Assembly (NCBI GenBank): GCA_017502085.1 | Contig: JAFVVQ010000062.1 | Location: 1-64,000, forward strand | Length of the DNA stretch: 64,000 nt | Origin: Clostridia bacterium | Lineage (GTDB): Bacteria > Bacillota > Clostridia > Oscillospirales > Acutalibacteraceae | Direction: 5' to 3' | Shown here: one piece after another, positions 19,981 to 29,315 of the stretch | How positions within the stretch are numbered: the stretch's first letter is position 1 | Layout of the letters: each line of letters begins with the position of its first letter | Notes under the pieces: generated by a model | Told to the model about the DNA's origin: nothing | What the model saw: only the letters and a program-made list of their open reading frames with translations | The model's database searches: none | Made by a program: the position numbers and the translations under genes

Positions 19981-20709
19981 ATGACAAAAGAAATGCGTGA
20001 AAAACTGACCCTTCCCCGTCATATCGGAATTATTATGGACGGTAACGGCAGATGGGCGAAGCAGAGAGGTCTTGAAAGAAGTGAGGGTCACAAGGCGGGC
20101 GCAAACACATTCAGAAGAATATGCGATTATGGCGCAGAGCTTGGCATCGAGTGTATGACTTTCTATGCATTCTCAACCGAAAACTGGAAGCGACCTGTCA
20201 AAGAGGTTGAGGCAATCATGAATCTTTTCAGAGATTATCTGAATGAAGCTCACGACAGAGAGGATGAAAACGAAAGCAAAGGTCTTCGCATCCGTTACGT
20301 GGGCGAGAGAGAGGGTTTAGATGACGATATTATTGCGCTGATTGATACTCTTGAGGAGGGTTCGGCGGATAAAAAAACAGTCGTCAATATTGCTGTTAAT
20401 TACGGCGGAAGAAATGAAATACTCCATTCTGTCAGAAAAATCGCCGCAAAGGTGGAAAATGGCGAGTTGAAGGCAGAGGATATTAATTTGAAAGATATAG
20501 AGGATAATCTCTTTACTGCTGGTTTGCCTGATCCTGATCTGATCATCAGACCCAGTGGAGAATATCGTCTTTCCAATTTTCTTATCTGGCAGGCGGCGTA
20601 TTCCGAATTCTGGTTTTCGGATATACTCTGGCCTGATTTCACAGAGGAAGATTTTGATAAGGCAATCATAGAATATTGCAGGCGAAACAGACGCTTCGGC
20701 GGAGTATGA
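19981..20709 (+). CDS. uppS: Undecaprenyl diphosphate synthase (cis-prenyltransferase)
   Basis: 242 aa. It condenses isopentenyl diphosphate onto farnesyl diphosphate to give the C55 carrier lipid for peptidoglycan. Signature motifs: HIGIIMDGNGRWAK with the catalytic Asp, GHKAGA, FYAFSTENWKRP and RPSGEYRLSNFLIWQ. The ATG at 19981 is preferred to the in-frame ATG at 19918: the earlier one lies inside the inverted repeat, and GAGGTGCAAGGA precedes 19981. Its isoprenoid substrate chain is served by dxr and ispG in the same operon. Confidence 0.96.
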   Translation: MTKEMREKLTLPRHIGIIMDGNGRWAKQRGLERSEGHKAGANTFRRICDYGAELGIECMTFYAFSTENWKRPVKEVEAIMNLFRDYLNEAHDREDENESKGLRIRYVGEREGLDDDIIALIDTLEEGSADKKTVVNIAVNYGGRNEILHSVRKIAAKVENGELKAEDINLKDIEDNLFTAGLPDPDLIIRPSGEYRLSNFLIWQAAYSEFWFSDILWPDFTEEDFDKAIIEYCRRNRRFGGV

Positions 20710-20746
20710 TGCAGGCAAAAAATAAGAAGAACCGAGAGTGAGATTT

Positions 20747-21613
20747 ATGAAAAAAAGAATTATAACGGGAATTCTTGCAGCGTTGTTTGCAATTGCTCTT
20801 CTTGTTATCATCGGATTGGGATACGCCAAAGTTCTCAGTGTTGTTGCTGCTGTTTTCAGCGCAATAGCAGCATATGAGGTGATGCGTGTTTCAAAGTGCA
20901 AAAACAAAGTGCTTGTCGGCGCGGCTTGTGCCGTTGCGGCAATAACACCGTTTTATATTGCATTCGATATCGGCAGCTTTCTGCCCGTGTCAACAGGGGT
21001 TATCATTGCGGCTCTCGTTATTGCAATGCTCCTGATAATGCTTAAATGGTATGAGCAGACAAGATTTGAACACGTTGCCCTTGCTCTTTTCGGTTCGCTC
21101 GCAATTCCGAGTTCGATAATGACTCTTTATAAAGTTGACGAACTTTGCGCTGCACATCCCGAGATTTTTCAACGTTCACAGCTTGTGTTTATGCTTCTTT
21201 GCGTAATGTTTTCAGCATGGCTTTGCGATACCTTTGCGTATTTCTTCGGCAGCAAGTTCGGCAAACGTAAGCTTTCCCCGAAAATCAGCCCCAAGAAATC
21301 TGTTGAAGGTGCAATCGGCGGCGTTGCAGGTACAACTGTCAGCAGTGTTATTGCATACGTAATTTGTGAAATCTTTTTCTTTACAAACGGTACAATTAAA
21401 GTCTGGATGGTTATTCCTGCCGTTATTTTCCTTTGCGTTATCGGAATGTGCGGCGATCTTTCAGCTTCGGTTATTAAAAGGAACTTCGGCGAAAAGGATT
21501 TCGGCAATATTTTCCCCGGTCATGGCGGTGTGCTCGACAGAATCGACAGTTTCCTTTTCACAATGCCCGCTTTCTATATTCTTCTTTCGGTCATTGTTGC
21601 AATCGTAGCATAA
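20747..21613 (+). CDS. cdsA: Phosphatidate cytidylyltransferase
   Basis: 288 aa, a polytopic membrane enzyme that makes CDP-diacylglycerol from phosphatidic acid and CTP for phospholipid synthesis. About eight hydrophobic segments are visible. The C-terminal signature is present: CGDLSASVIKRNFGEKDFGN, then FPGHGGVLDRIDS. The ATG at 20747 is chosen because MKKRIITGILAAL starts there; an in-frame GTG at 20738 is the alternative, and the RBS is weak for both. It lies between uppS and dxr in the conserved order. Confidence 0.94.
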   Translation: MKKRIITGILAALFAIALLVIIGLGYAKVLSVVAAVFSAIAAYEVMRVSKCKNKVLVGAACAVAAITPFYIAFDIGSFLPVSTGVIIAALVIAMLLIMLKWYEQTRFEHVALALFGSLAIPSSIMTLYKVDELCAAHPEIFQRSQLVFMLLCVMFSAWLCDTFAYFFGSKFGKRKLSPKISPKKSVEGAIGGVAGTTVSSVIAYVICEIFFFTNGTIKVWMVIPAVIFLCVIGMCGDLSASVIKRNFGEKDFGNIFPGHGGVLDRIDSFLFTMPAFYILLSVIVAIVA

Positions 21614-21635
21614 TACTGACAAAAGGATGATTTGA

Positions 21636-22781
21636 ATGTTAAAATCCCTTGCTGTTTTAGGCTCAACAGGTTCAATCGGTGTTCAGGCACTTGAGGTTGC
21701 GAGACTCCATAACGTTAAAATCGAGGCTCTCACCGCAGGCAGCCGCATTGATATTCTTGAAAATCAGATAAGAGAATTTGCTCCGCACGTTGTTGCGGTT
21801 GCAGACGAGAAGGCGGCACAGGATCTTAAAACCCGTATTGCGGACACACCTACGAAGGTGCTTCAGGGCGCTGACGGTGTCAGAGAATGTGCGGGTATAG
21901 GTGCAGAATACGTGCTTAACAGTATTGTAGGTATTGCCGGTCTTGCACCGACGGTTGCCGCAATCGAGGCGGGCAGTACAATTGCACTGGCAAATAAAGA
22001 AACTCTTGTTGCAGGCGGAAAATTTGTAATGAATCTTGCAAAAGAGAAGGGTGTTGCAATCCTTCCCGTTGACAGTGAGCATTCCGCAATATTTCAGTCG
22101 CTTCAGGGTTGCGTAGATAAAAATCAGATCAAGCGTTTGATTCTTACAGCTTCGGGAGGACCGTTTTTCGGCAGAAAAAAAGAGGATCTTGAGGGCGTTA
22201 CTCTTGAGCAGGCACTCAACCATCCTAACTGGAGTATGGGAGCAAAAATAACCATCGATTCTGCTACAATGATGAACAAGGGTCTCGAGCTTATCGAGGC
22301 GGCATGGCTTTTTGATATGCCCGCAAAGGATATCGATATCGTTGTTCACCGTCAGAGCATTGTACATTCGCTCGTTGAGTATGCGGATAATTCCGTTATC
22401 GCTCAGCTTGGAGTGCCCGATATGAGGATTCCGATTCAGTATGCGCTGACTTATCCTGACAGATTTGAAAGTCCTGTCAGACAGCTTGATTTAACCGAAT
22501 TCGGCACACTTACTTTTGAAAAACCCGACTACGAAACCTTCCCCTGCATAAACTTATGCAGAAAGGCTTTTGAAAAGGGCGGATTATATCCTGCGGCGGT
22601 CAATGCCGCCAACGAAAAGGCGAATGAACTTTTCAGAGCGGGTAAAATCCGATTTCTCGATATTGCCCGTGCGGTTGAGAATGCACTTGAAACCGCAGAG
22701 CAGAACGACGATTACAGTCTTGATGATGTTTTTGAAACCGACAGACTGATTCGCCGTCAGACAGAAAGGTTGTTTGTATGA
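21636..22781 (+). CDS. dxr: 1-deoxy-D-xylulose-5-phosphate reductoisomerase
   Basis: 381 aa. It is the second enzyme of the MEP pathway, making 2-C-methyl-D-erythritol 4-phosphate with NADPH. The N-terminal nucleotide-binding motif LGSTGSIG, the ALANKETLVAGG loop, PVDSEHSAIFQ with metal ligands, ILTASGGPF and TMMNKGLELIEA are all seen. The RBS is AAAGGATG. The 3' end overlaps rseP by 4 bp (ATGA), implying translational coupling. With ispG two genes on, it shows that isoprenoids are made by the MEP route. Confidence 0.97.
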   Translation: MLKSLAVLGSTGSIGVQALEVARLHNVKIEALTAGSRIDILENQIREFAPHVVAVADEKAAQDLKTRIADTPTKVLQGADGVRECAGIGAEYVLNSIVGIAGLAPTVAAIEAGSTIALANKETLVAGGKFVMNLAKEKGVAILPVDSEHSAIFQSLQGCVDKNQIKRLILTASGGPFFGRKKEDLEGVTLEQALNHPNWSMGAKITIDSATMMNKGLELIEAAWLFDMPAKDIDIVVHRQSIVHSLVEYADNSVIAQLGVPDMRIPIQYALTYPDRFESPVRQLDLTEFGTLTFEKPDYETFPCINLCRKAFEKGGLYPAAVNAANEKANELFRAGKIRFLDIARAVENALETAEQNDDYSLDDVFETDRLIRRQTERLFV

Positions 22782-23866
22782 CATCAATTCCTCTTGTGAC
22801 CGCAGCGGCGGTCTGGGGAAAAGTATGGCCGATATTACTTGCCATTCTTTTCTTCGGCTTTATCATTATGTTTCACGAACTTGGTCATTTTCTTTTCGCC
22901 AAGCTTTTTAACGTGCAGGTCAACGAATTCTCATTGGGTATGGGACCTGCGATTTTTAAAAAGAAAAAAGGCGAAACGCAGTATTCAATTCGTCTGCTTC
23001 CCATCGGCGGTTTTGTCAGTATGGAGGGCGAGGATGAAGAAAGCGAAAATGAGCGGGCATTCTGCAATATCAAGGCGTGGAAGCGTTTCATCGTTATCGC
23101 TGCAGGCGGTGTTGTAAACCTGATAATGGGCGTTATTGTTGTGGCGGTTATGCTTGCGACAAGCGGTGAACTCATCGGAACTCCTCAGATCAATTTTTTT
23201 CACGAAAATGCCGCAACTGCAACTCAGGGGCTTCAGGAAAAAGACGTCATCAAAAAAATTAACGGTAAAACCGTTTTCAGTGAATATGACATAAGCTTCC
23301 TTATGGCGAGGGATAAAGACGGAGTTTTTGATTTTGTTGTAGAAAGAAACGGCGAAAAAGTGAACGTTGACGGCGTTCAGTTTGACACGAAGCAGAATCC
23401 CGACGGTACTCTGACGATAATATACGATTTTGTTATTGTCGGCGTAAAGGCAAATGTGTGGAACGTCATCAAAGGTGCAGCACTTGAATCAGTATCAATT
23501 GCACGAATCGTATGGATAAGTCTGTTTGACCTCATAACGGGGCAGTACGGTCTGAGTGACCTGAGCGGTCCTATCGGCACGGTTTCGATTATTGCAGACA
23601 CAGCACAGAATGCCGTTGCACAGACGGACTATACACCGCTGTTTATGATGCTTTCGCTGATTGCAATCAACATCGGTCTTTTTAATCTGCTTCCGTTACC
23701 CGCGCTTGATGGCGGCAGACTGTTCTTTCTGCTTATCGAAATGATATTCAGAAAACCTGTTCCGAGAAAATATGAGGGTTGGATTCACGCAATCGGTCTC
23801 GGACTTCTTCTTCTGCTGATGGTTGTAATTTCTTTCAGCGATATAGTGAAACTTATCAAAGGATAG
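22778..23866 (+). CDS. rseP: RIP metalloprotease (site-2 protease, M50)
   Basis: 362 aa. An intramembrane zinc protease that cleaves transmembrane proteins such as anti-sigma factors. The active-site HELGH lies in the first membrane segment (about residue 30), a PDZ domain spans about residues 120-200 (LQEKDVIKKINGK), and the second metal motif NLLPLPALDGGRLFF lies near residue 305. About four membrane segments are visible. It overlaps dxr by 4 bp and is followed by ispG after 10 bp, as in many clostridia. Its substrate cannot be told from the sequence. Confidence 0.95.
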   Translation: MTSIPLVTAAAVWGKVWPILLAILFFGFIIMFHELGHFLFAKLFNVQVNEFSLGMGPAIFKKKKGETQYSIRLLPIGGFVSMEGEDEESENERAFCNIKAWKRFIVIAAGGVVNLIMGVIVVAVMLATSGELIGTPQINFFHENAATATQGLQEKDVIKKINGKTVFSEYDISFLMARDKDGVFDFVVERNGEKVNVDGVQFDTKQNPDGTLTIIYDFVIVGVKANVWNVIKGAALESVSIARIVWISLFDLITGQYGLSDLSGPIGTVSIIADTAQNAVAQTDYTPLFMMLSLIAINIGLFNLLPLPALDGGRLFFLLIEMIFRKPVPRKYEGWIHAIGLGLLLLLMVVISFSDIVKLIKG

Positions 23867-23876
23867 GTGAATTTCA

Positions 23877-24926
23877 ATGGCAATCCGCAACAGTAAAAGA
23901 ATAAGGATTGGTAACATTTTCATCGGAGGCGGTGAAAAGATTGCCGTTCAATCGATGCTTAACAAACCTGCATCGGATATAGATGGAAGCGTCAGACAGG
24001 CGGTTGAACTTGAAAAGGCGGGCTGTGAAATTATCAGAGCCGCAGTGCCCGATATGGCGGCGGTGAAGCTTATTGAAAAGCTTAAAGAGAATCTCAGTGT
24101 TCCTGTTGTTGCGGACATTCATTTTGACTACAGACTTGCGCTCGCAAGTATCGATGCGGGCGTAGATAAAATCCGAATCAATCCGGGTAATATCGGCAGT
24201 TTTGACAGAGTCAAAGCGGTTGCTGATGCCTGCGCTAACAAGGGTGTACCCATAAGAATAGGTGTTAATGCGGGCTCACTCGACAAGGAGATTCTTGCCG
24301 AATACGGCTCACCCTGTGCCGAGGCGCTCGTTAAAAGCGCACTCACACACGTTGAACTTCTTGAAAGATGTGATTTCGGCAATACGGTCATCTCCATCAA
24401 ATCTTCAACGGTGCCCACAATGGTTGAGGCATATGAGCTTATAGCTCAGAAATGTGATTATCCGCTGCATCTCGGTGTAACTGAGGCGGGCACGCACAAT
24501 ATGGCGCTTATAAAATCCTCAATCGGCATCGGTTCGCTGCTTCTCAAGGGAATCGGCGACACAATCAGAGTCTCCATGACGGATGACCCCGTCAGGGAGG
24601 TCAAAGCGGCAAATGATATTCTTCAGTCAATCGGACTCAAAACCGATTGTCCCGATATCGTTGCCTGTCCCACCTGCGGCAGAACGAAAATTGACCTCAT
24701 TTCTCTTGCAAACGAGGTCGAGGAGCGTCTTGCGGGGTGCAGAAAAAATATCAAGGTTGCCGTTATGGGCTGTGCCGTCAACGGACCGGGCGAAGCTAGA
24801 GAGGCTGATATCGGTATTGCGGGCGGTGACGGATGTGCGCTCATTTTCAAGAAGGGTGTAACAATCTGCAAGGTTCCCGAAAACGAAGCGGTTGACAGGC
24901 TTATGGCGGAAATCGAAAGCTTATAA
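23877..24926 (+). CDS. ispG: 4-hydroxy-3-methylbut-2-enyl diphosphate synthase (flavodoxin)
   Basis: 349 aa, the usual short bacterial form. A 4Fe-4S enzyme that converts MEcPP to HMBPP in the MEP pathway. Visible are the TIM-barrel start RIGNIFIGGGEKIAVQSM, ADIHFDY, KIRINPGNIG, and the cluster cysteines in CPTCGRTKIDL and MGCAVNGPGEA. The start follows AGGTGA. It lies between rseP and polC, and a weak hairpin/T-run follows the stop. Confidence 0.97.
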   Translation: MAIRNSKRIRIGNIFIGGGEKIAVQSMLNKPASDIDGSVRQAVELEKAGCEIIRAAVPDMAAVKLIEKLKENLSVPVVADIHFDYRLALASIDAGVDKIRINPGNIGSFDRVKAVADACANKGVPIRIGVNAGSLDKEILAEYGSPCAEALVKSALTHVELLERCDFGNTVISIKSSTVPTMVEAYELIAQKCDYPLHLGVTEAGTHNMALIKSSIGIGSLLLKGIGDTIRVSMTDDPVREVKAANDILQSIGLKTDCPDIVACPTCGRTKIDLISLANEVEERLAGCRKNIKVAVMGCAVNGPGEAREADIGIAGGDGCALIFKKGVTICKVPENEAVDRLMAEIESL

Positions 24927-24948
24927 TCAACAAAAATAACGCATAATT

Positions 24949-24976
24949 GTAGCCGCATCAAAGCGGTTACTTTTAT
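24949..24976 (+). terminator. Weak terminator or attenuator between ispG and polC
   Basis: GTAGCCGC (24949-24956) pairs with GCGGTTAC (24963-24970) with one G-U pair, followed by TTTTAT. It probably gives partial termination, so polC may be transcribed below the upstream genes. Confidence 0.5.
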
Positions 24977-25005
24977 CTGACGGAGTAGTATACGGAGAAT
25001 AAAAA

Positions 25006-28000
25006 ATGCAGAATAAACCGGGACTTTTAAGCTTTATCGGTGAATATATAAACGCAGGATTACGAGAAATATTTGCAAACGGAGAGGTTGCTTATATCAA
25101 TTTTGACGACACAACTCTTCAGCTTTTTATGACTGCGCGTTTCGACCGATATTTTGAAGATAAATATATTGTGATGGCGAGAAATGAACTCAAAAAAGCA
25201 CTCGGCATCAATAAAGTGGTTTTTAACGGAATTTACCCATCATCGGATCTTACCGATGAATGTGTACCTCTGATTTTGCGCATACTCAAGGAAAATATCG
25301 CCGCCGCAAACGGATATCTTGAGAATGCGGATGTTACTGTTACTCAGGATGAAGTTCACATTGAACTTCTGGACGGTGCATCAATTCTCAAGGAGGCGGG
25401 GGCTCCCGATTTCCTTGAGAAATATATCCTCAGGTATTTCGGCAAAAAGGTTAAGGTCAATATCAGCGGTCAGGCGAACATCAATATAGATTCGCCTGAA
25501 TACATTAAGATGCAGGCGGAAAGTGTCAACGTTGAGGTCAAGAAGCCTGAACCCAAAGAACCTAAAAAGCCAAAGAGGGAATATGACGATCTTCCCATTT
25601 CGCTCACAAATGCAAAGGTTATTTACGGCAATCAGATAAAATCAAAACCCGTACCGCTCAGCAACATCACAAGAGATGACGGCTATTTTACAGTATGGGG
25701 CAAAATTTTCGGTCTTGATATCAGAGATACCAAGGACGGGAAATTTAAAATCATAAAATTCAATATTACGGATAAAACAAATTCCTACACAGTCAGAGTT
25801 TTCGAGCAGGCGGTCAACTGTGAGCAGCTTGTGAAATATATCACAAACGGCATTGCGGTTATGATACGCGGCAACTTTGAAATGGATAAATATATGGGCT
25901 GTGAGGTTATCAAGGCGACCTCGATCATGATCGTTGAAGAAATGCCTGTATCCGACAATGCTGAAGTCAAGCGTGTCGAACTTCATATGCATACCAATAT
26001 GTCCGCAATGGATGGACTTTCAAGTGCGGCTGCACTTATAGGCAGAGCCGCAAAGTGGGGTCACAAGGCGGTTGCCGTCACTGACCACGGTGTTGTTCAG
26101 GCATTTCCCGAAGCCGCTGCAACCGCAAAGAAAACAGGCATCAAGGTCATTTACGGTATGGAAGCTTATTATGTTGACGACTCCGTCACTCCCGTAACGG
26201 GTGACAGCCGCATGCCGCTGAACGGTACGTTCATTGTTTTTGATACCGAAACAACGGGTCTTCGTACGGGTAAGGACCGTCTTACGGAGATTGGTGCGGT
26301 AAGAATAGTCGACGGTGCGGAAAAGGAAAGATTCCAGACTTTTGTCAATCCCGAAAGACCCATTCCTCAGAAAATTGTGGAGCTTACGGGTATTGATGAC
26401 CGTATGGTCGCGAACGCACCCAAAGAGGGCGAAGCAGTACGCAGATTCTTTGAATTCTGCGGCGAGGATGCAGTGCTTGTAGCGCACAACGCTACTTTTG
26501 ATACCGATATTTTAAGGGCGGCTTGTGAGAGGAACTCAATTGCCTACGACTATTCTCATATCGATACTGTTGTTCTTGCGCAGGGACTTGTTCCCAACGC
26601 CAAGAACTATAAGTTGGACAGTCTTACGAGTCACTTCAAGCTTCCGAAATTCGATCATCACAGAGCTGATGAGGATGCGGGTGCTCTTGCCGGTATCTTC
26701 AGCAAACTCAGAGAAATGATGCTCGATATGGGCATTGAAGACGTCAGCGAAATCAACGGCAAAATCAAGCCCAATCCCAAAAAGCTTCCGACTCATCATA
26801 TGATTATTCTCGCAAAAAATAAAGTCGGACTCAAGAATCTTTACCGTCTTATCACAAAATCAAATCTCGAATATTTCCACCGCCATCCGAGAGTGCCCAG
26901 AAGCGAGCTTCTTGAACACAGAGAGGGTCTGATTGTCGGCAGTGCCTGTGAAGCGGGTCAGCTTTATCAGGCGGTATTCTCGGGTAAACCGAAAGAAAGA
27001 CTCCGCAAAATGGCGGAAATCTGCGATTATCTCGAAATTCAGCCCAACGGAAACAATGCCTTTATGCTTCGTAACGGTATGGTTGAATCCGAGGAGGAGC
27101 TTTGCGAAATCAACCGTCAGATAATTCATCTTGCGGATGAACTCGGCAAACCTGTTGTTGCAACGGGTGACGTGCATTTCCTTGACGAGAGCGATAAGGT
27201 TTTCAGGGAAATACTTATGGCGGGTCAGGGATTCAGCGATGCGTCAGATCAGGCTCCGCTCTATCTTCGTACAACCGAGGATATGCTTGAAGAGTTCGCT
27301 TATCTCGGCGAGGATACGGCGTACGAGGTTGTTGTTGAAAATCCGAACAAGATTGCAGATTTGTGCGAAGAAATCAAGCCGATTCCCGACGGCACATATC
27401 CGCCCAAAATCGAGGGATCGGATGAGGAACTCCGACGCATCTGCTATGAAAGAATGCAGGGTTATTACGGCAATCCCTTGCCGGAGTATATCAAAGAAAG
27501 ACTTGATAAGGAGCTTGAATCCATCATCAAAAACGGATTCGCGGTTCTTTATATCATTGCACAGAAGCTTGTCTGGAATTCAATGGATAACGGCTATTAC
27601 GTAGGTTCAAGAGGATCTGTCGGTTCGTCGTTCGTTGCTTTTGCGGCAGGTATTTCTGAAGTTAATCCGCTTGTGCCTCACTATATCTGCGAAGAATGTA
27701 AGCACAGTGAATTTTTCTATAAGGGTGAATACGGCTCAGGTTATGATATGCCTCCCAAGAACTGTCCCGTCTGTGGCAAAGATATGCACAGAGACGGTCA
27801 CGATATCCCGTTTGAAACCTTCCTCGGTTTCTACGGCGACAAGCAGCCCGATATCGACCTTAACTTCTCGGGCGAATATCAGTTCTATGCCCACAGATAT
27901 ACAGAAGAACTTTTTGGCAAGAGCCACGTTTTCAAAGCGGGAACAATCGGTACACTTGCTGATAAAACCGCATTTGGCTTTGTCAAAAAGTGGATGGAAG

Positions 28001-29289
28001 AAAAGGGTCTTGCACTTTCCAATGCTGAGCAGGAGAGACTTGTTCAGGGCTGCGTAGGTGTCAAGAGAACAACGGGTCAGCATCCCGGCGGTATGGTTGT
28101 TGTTCCCGCCGATATGGACGCGGAGGATTTCACACCCATTCAGCACCCTGCCGATGATGCGGAATCCATCCACAGAACAACGCACTTCGACTTCCATTCA
28201 CTTCATGACACAATTCTCAAGCTGGATAACCTCGGCCACGATGTTCCTACTCTTTATAAGCATCTCGAGGATATGACCGGCACAAACGTTATGGAAATCG
28301 ACATCTGTGACCCGAAGCTTTATGAACTTCTCACGAGTCCAGAGCCTCTCGGATTGACTCCGGAGGATATCGACTGCGAAACGGGTACGCTTTCTCTGCC
28401 CGAACTCGGTACGCCGTTTGTCAGGCAGATGCTTATTGAAGCGCAACCGAAGAACTTCTCGGATATGCTTCAGATTTCAGGACTTTCACATGGAACAGAC
28501 GTATGGATCGGTAACGCTCAGGAGCTTATTAAAAACGGCACCTGCACAATTTCCGAAGTTATCGGTACCCGTGATAATATTATGGTTTACCTCATCAACA
28601 AGGGCGTTGAGAAGGGTATGGCATTCAAGATTATGGAAATTGTCCGTAAGGGCAAGGCAACGTCACTTCTGACCGATGAACATAAACAGACGATGCTTGA
28701 TAACGGCGTACCGCAGTGGTATCTTGATTCGTGTATGAAAATCAAGTATATGTTCCCCAAGGCTCATGCGGCAGCTTACGTTAGTGCCGCGATGCGTCTT
28801 GCGTGGTACAAGCTGTATAAACCTCTTGAATATTATGCAACCTATATGACTGTTCGCGGTGAAGATATCGATACTGTAGCAGTTCTCGGTGGCAGAAAAG
28901 CCGTTATGGCAAAGATGGAAGAAATCAAGAAGAAGATGGCAACCAAAACCGCCACAGCCAAGGAAGAAGGCACCTTCACATCGCTTCAGGTTATCAACGA
29001 AATGATGGCAAGAGGAATTGAGATTCTTCCCATCGATATCTATAAATCAACCGCAAACCGCTACGTTGTTGAAAACGGCAAGATCAGACTTCCGTTTTCC
29101 GCTCTCGGAGGTTGCGGCGGCAGTGCGGCACAGAGTCTTGAGGATGCAAGAAATGACGGTGGCGGCGAATTCCTTTCAATCGAAGATTTGCAGCTTCGTT
29201 CCGGTGTTTCAAAATCCATTCTCACCTCGCTTGAAGAGAGCGGTGCGCTCGGCTCGCTGCCGAAATCAACTCAGATAAGCTTCTTTTAA
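25006..29289 (+). CDS. polC: DNA polymerase III alpha subunit, PolC type
   Basis: 1427 aa, full length for the Gram-positive replicative polymerase. Order of parts: N-terminal domain, OB fold (about 220-310), PHP domain starting at HMHTNMSAMDG (about 326), a DEDD proofreading exonuclease inserted in PHP (VFDTETTG about 411; HNATFDTDIL; HHRADEDA), a zinc-binding stretch with CEEC and CPVCGKD, then the polymerase core with catalytic aspartates in PDIDLNFSGE (about 948). GGAG precedes the ATG. In most Firmicutes polC is followed by rimP-nusA; here an unrelated acyltransferase follows after 26 bp. Confidence 0.98.
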   Translation: MQNKPGLLSFIGEYINAGLREIFANGEVAYINFDDTTLQLFMTARFDRYFEDKYIVMARNELKKALGINKVVFNGIYPSSDLTDECVPLILRILKENIAAANGYLENADVTVTQDEVHIELLDGASILKEAGAPDFLEKYILRYFGKKVKVNISGQANINIDSPEYIKMQAESVNVEVKKPEPKEPKKPKREYDDLPISLTNAKVIYGNQIKSKPVPLSNITRDDGYFTVWGKIFGLDIRDTKDGKFKIIKFNITDKTNSYTVRVFEQAVNCEQLVKYITNGIAVMIRGNFEMDKYMGCEVIKATSIMIVEEMPVSDNAEVKRVELHMHTNMSAMDGLSSAAALIGRAAKWGHKAVAVTDHGVVQAFPEAAATAKKTGIKVIYGMEAYYVDDSVTPVTGDSRMPLNGTFIVFDTETTGLRTGKDRLTEIGAVRIVDGAEKERFQTFVNPERPIPQKIVELTGIDDRMVANAPKEGEAVRRFFEFCGEDAVLVAHNATFDTDILRAACERNSIAYDYSHIDTVVLAQGLVPNAKNYKLDSLTSHFKLPKFDHHRADEDAGALAGIFSKLREMMLDMGIEDVSEINGKIKPNPKKLPTHHMIILAKNKVGLKNLYRLITKSNLEYFHRHPRVPRSELLEHREGLIVGSACEAGQLYQAVFSGKPKERLRKMAEICDYLEIQPNGNNAFMLRNGMVESEEELCEINRQIIHLADELGKPVVATGDVHFLDESDKVFREILMAGQGFSDASDQAPLYLRTTEDMLEEFAYLGEDTAYEVVVENPNKIADLCEEIKPIPDGTYPPKIEGSDEELRRICYERMQGYYGNPLPEYIKERLDKELESIIKNGFAVLYIIAQKLVWNSMDNGYYVGSRGSVGSSFVAFAAGISEVNPLVPHYICEECKHSEFFYKGEYGSGYDMPPKNCPVCGKDMHRDGHDIPFETFLGFYGDKQPDIDLNFSGEYQFYAHRYTEELFGKSHVFKAGTIGTLADKTAFGFVKKWMEEKGLALSNAEQERLVQGCVGVKRTTGQHPGGMVVVPADMDAEDFTPIQHPADDAESIHRTTHFDFHSLHDTILKLDNLGHDVPTLYKHLEDMTGTNVMEIDICDPKLYELLTSPEPLGLTPEDIDCETGTLSLPELGTPFVRQMLIEAQPKNFSDMLQISGLSHGTDVWIGNAQELIKNGTCTISEVIGTRDNIMVYLINKGVEKGMAFKIMEIVRKGKATSLLTDEHKQTMLDNGVPQWYLDSCMKIKYMFPKAHAAAYVSAAMRLAWYKLYKPLEYYATYMTVRGEDIDTVAVLGGRKAVMAKMEEIKKKMATKTATAKEEGTFTSLQVINEMMARGIEILPIDIYKSTANRYVVENGKIRLPFSALGGCGGSAAQSLEDARNDGGGEFLSIEDLQLRSGVSKSILTSLEESGALGSLPKSTQISFF

Positions 29290-29315
29290 TTATCAATGAA
29301 GCTCAAGGAGTCAGA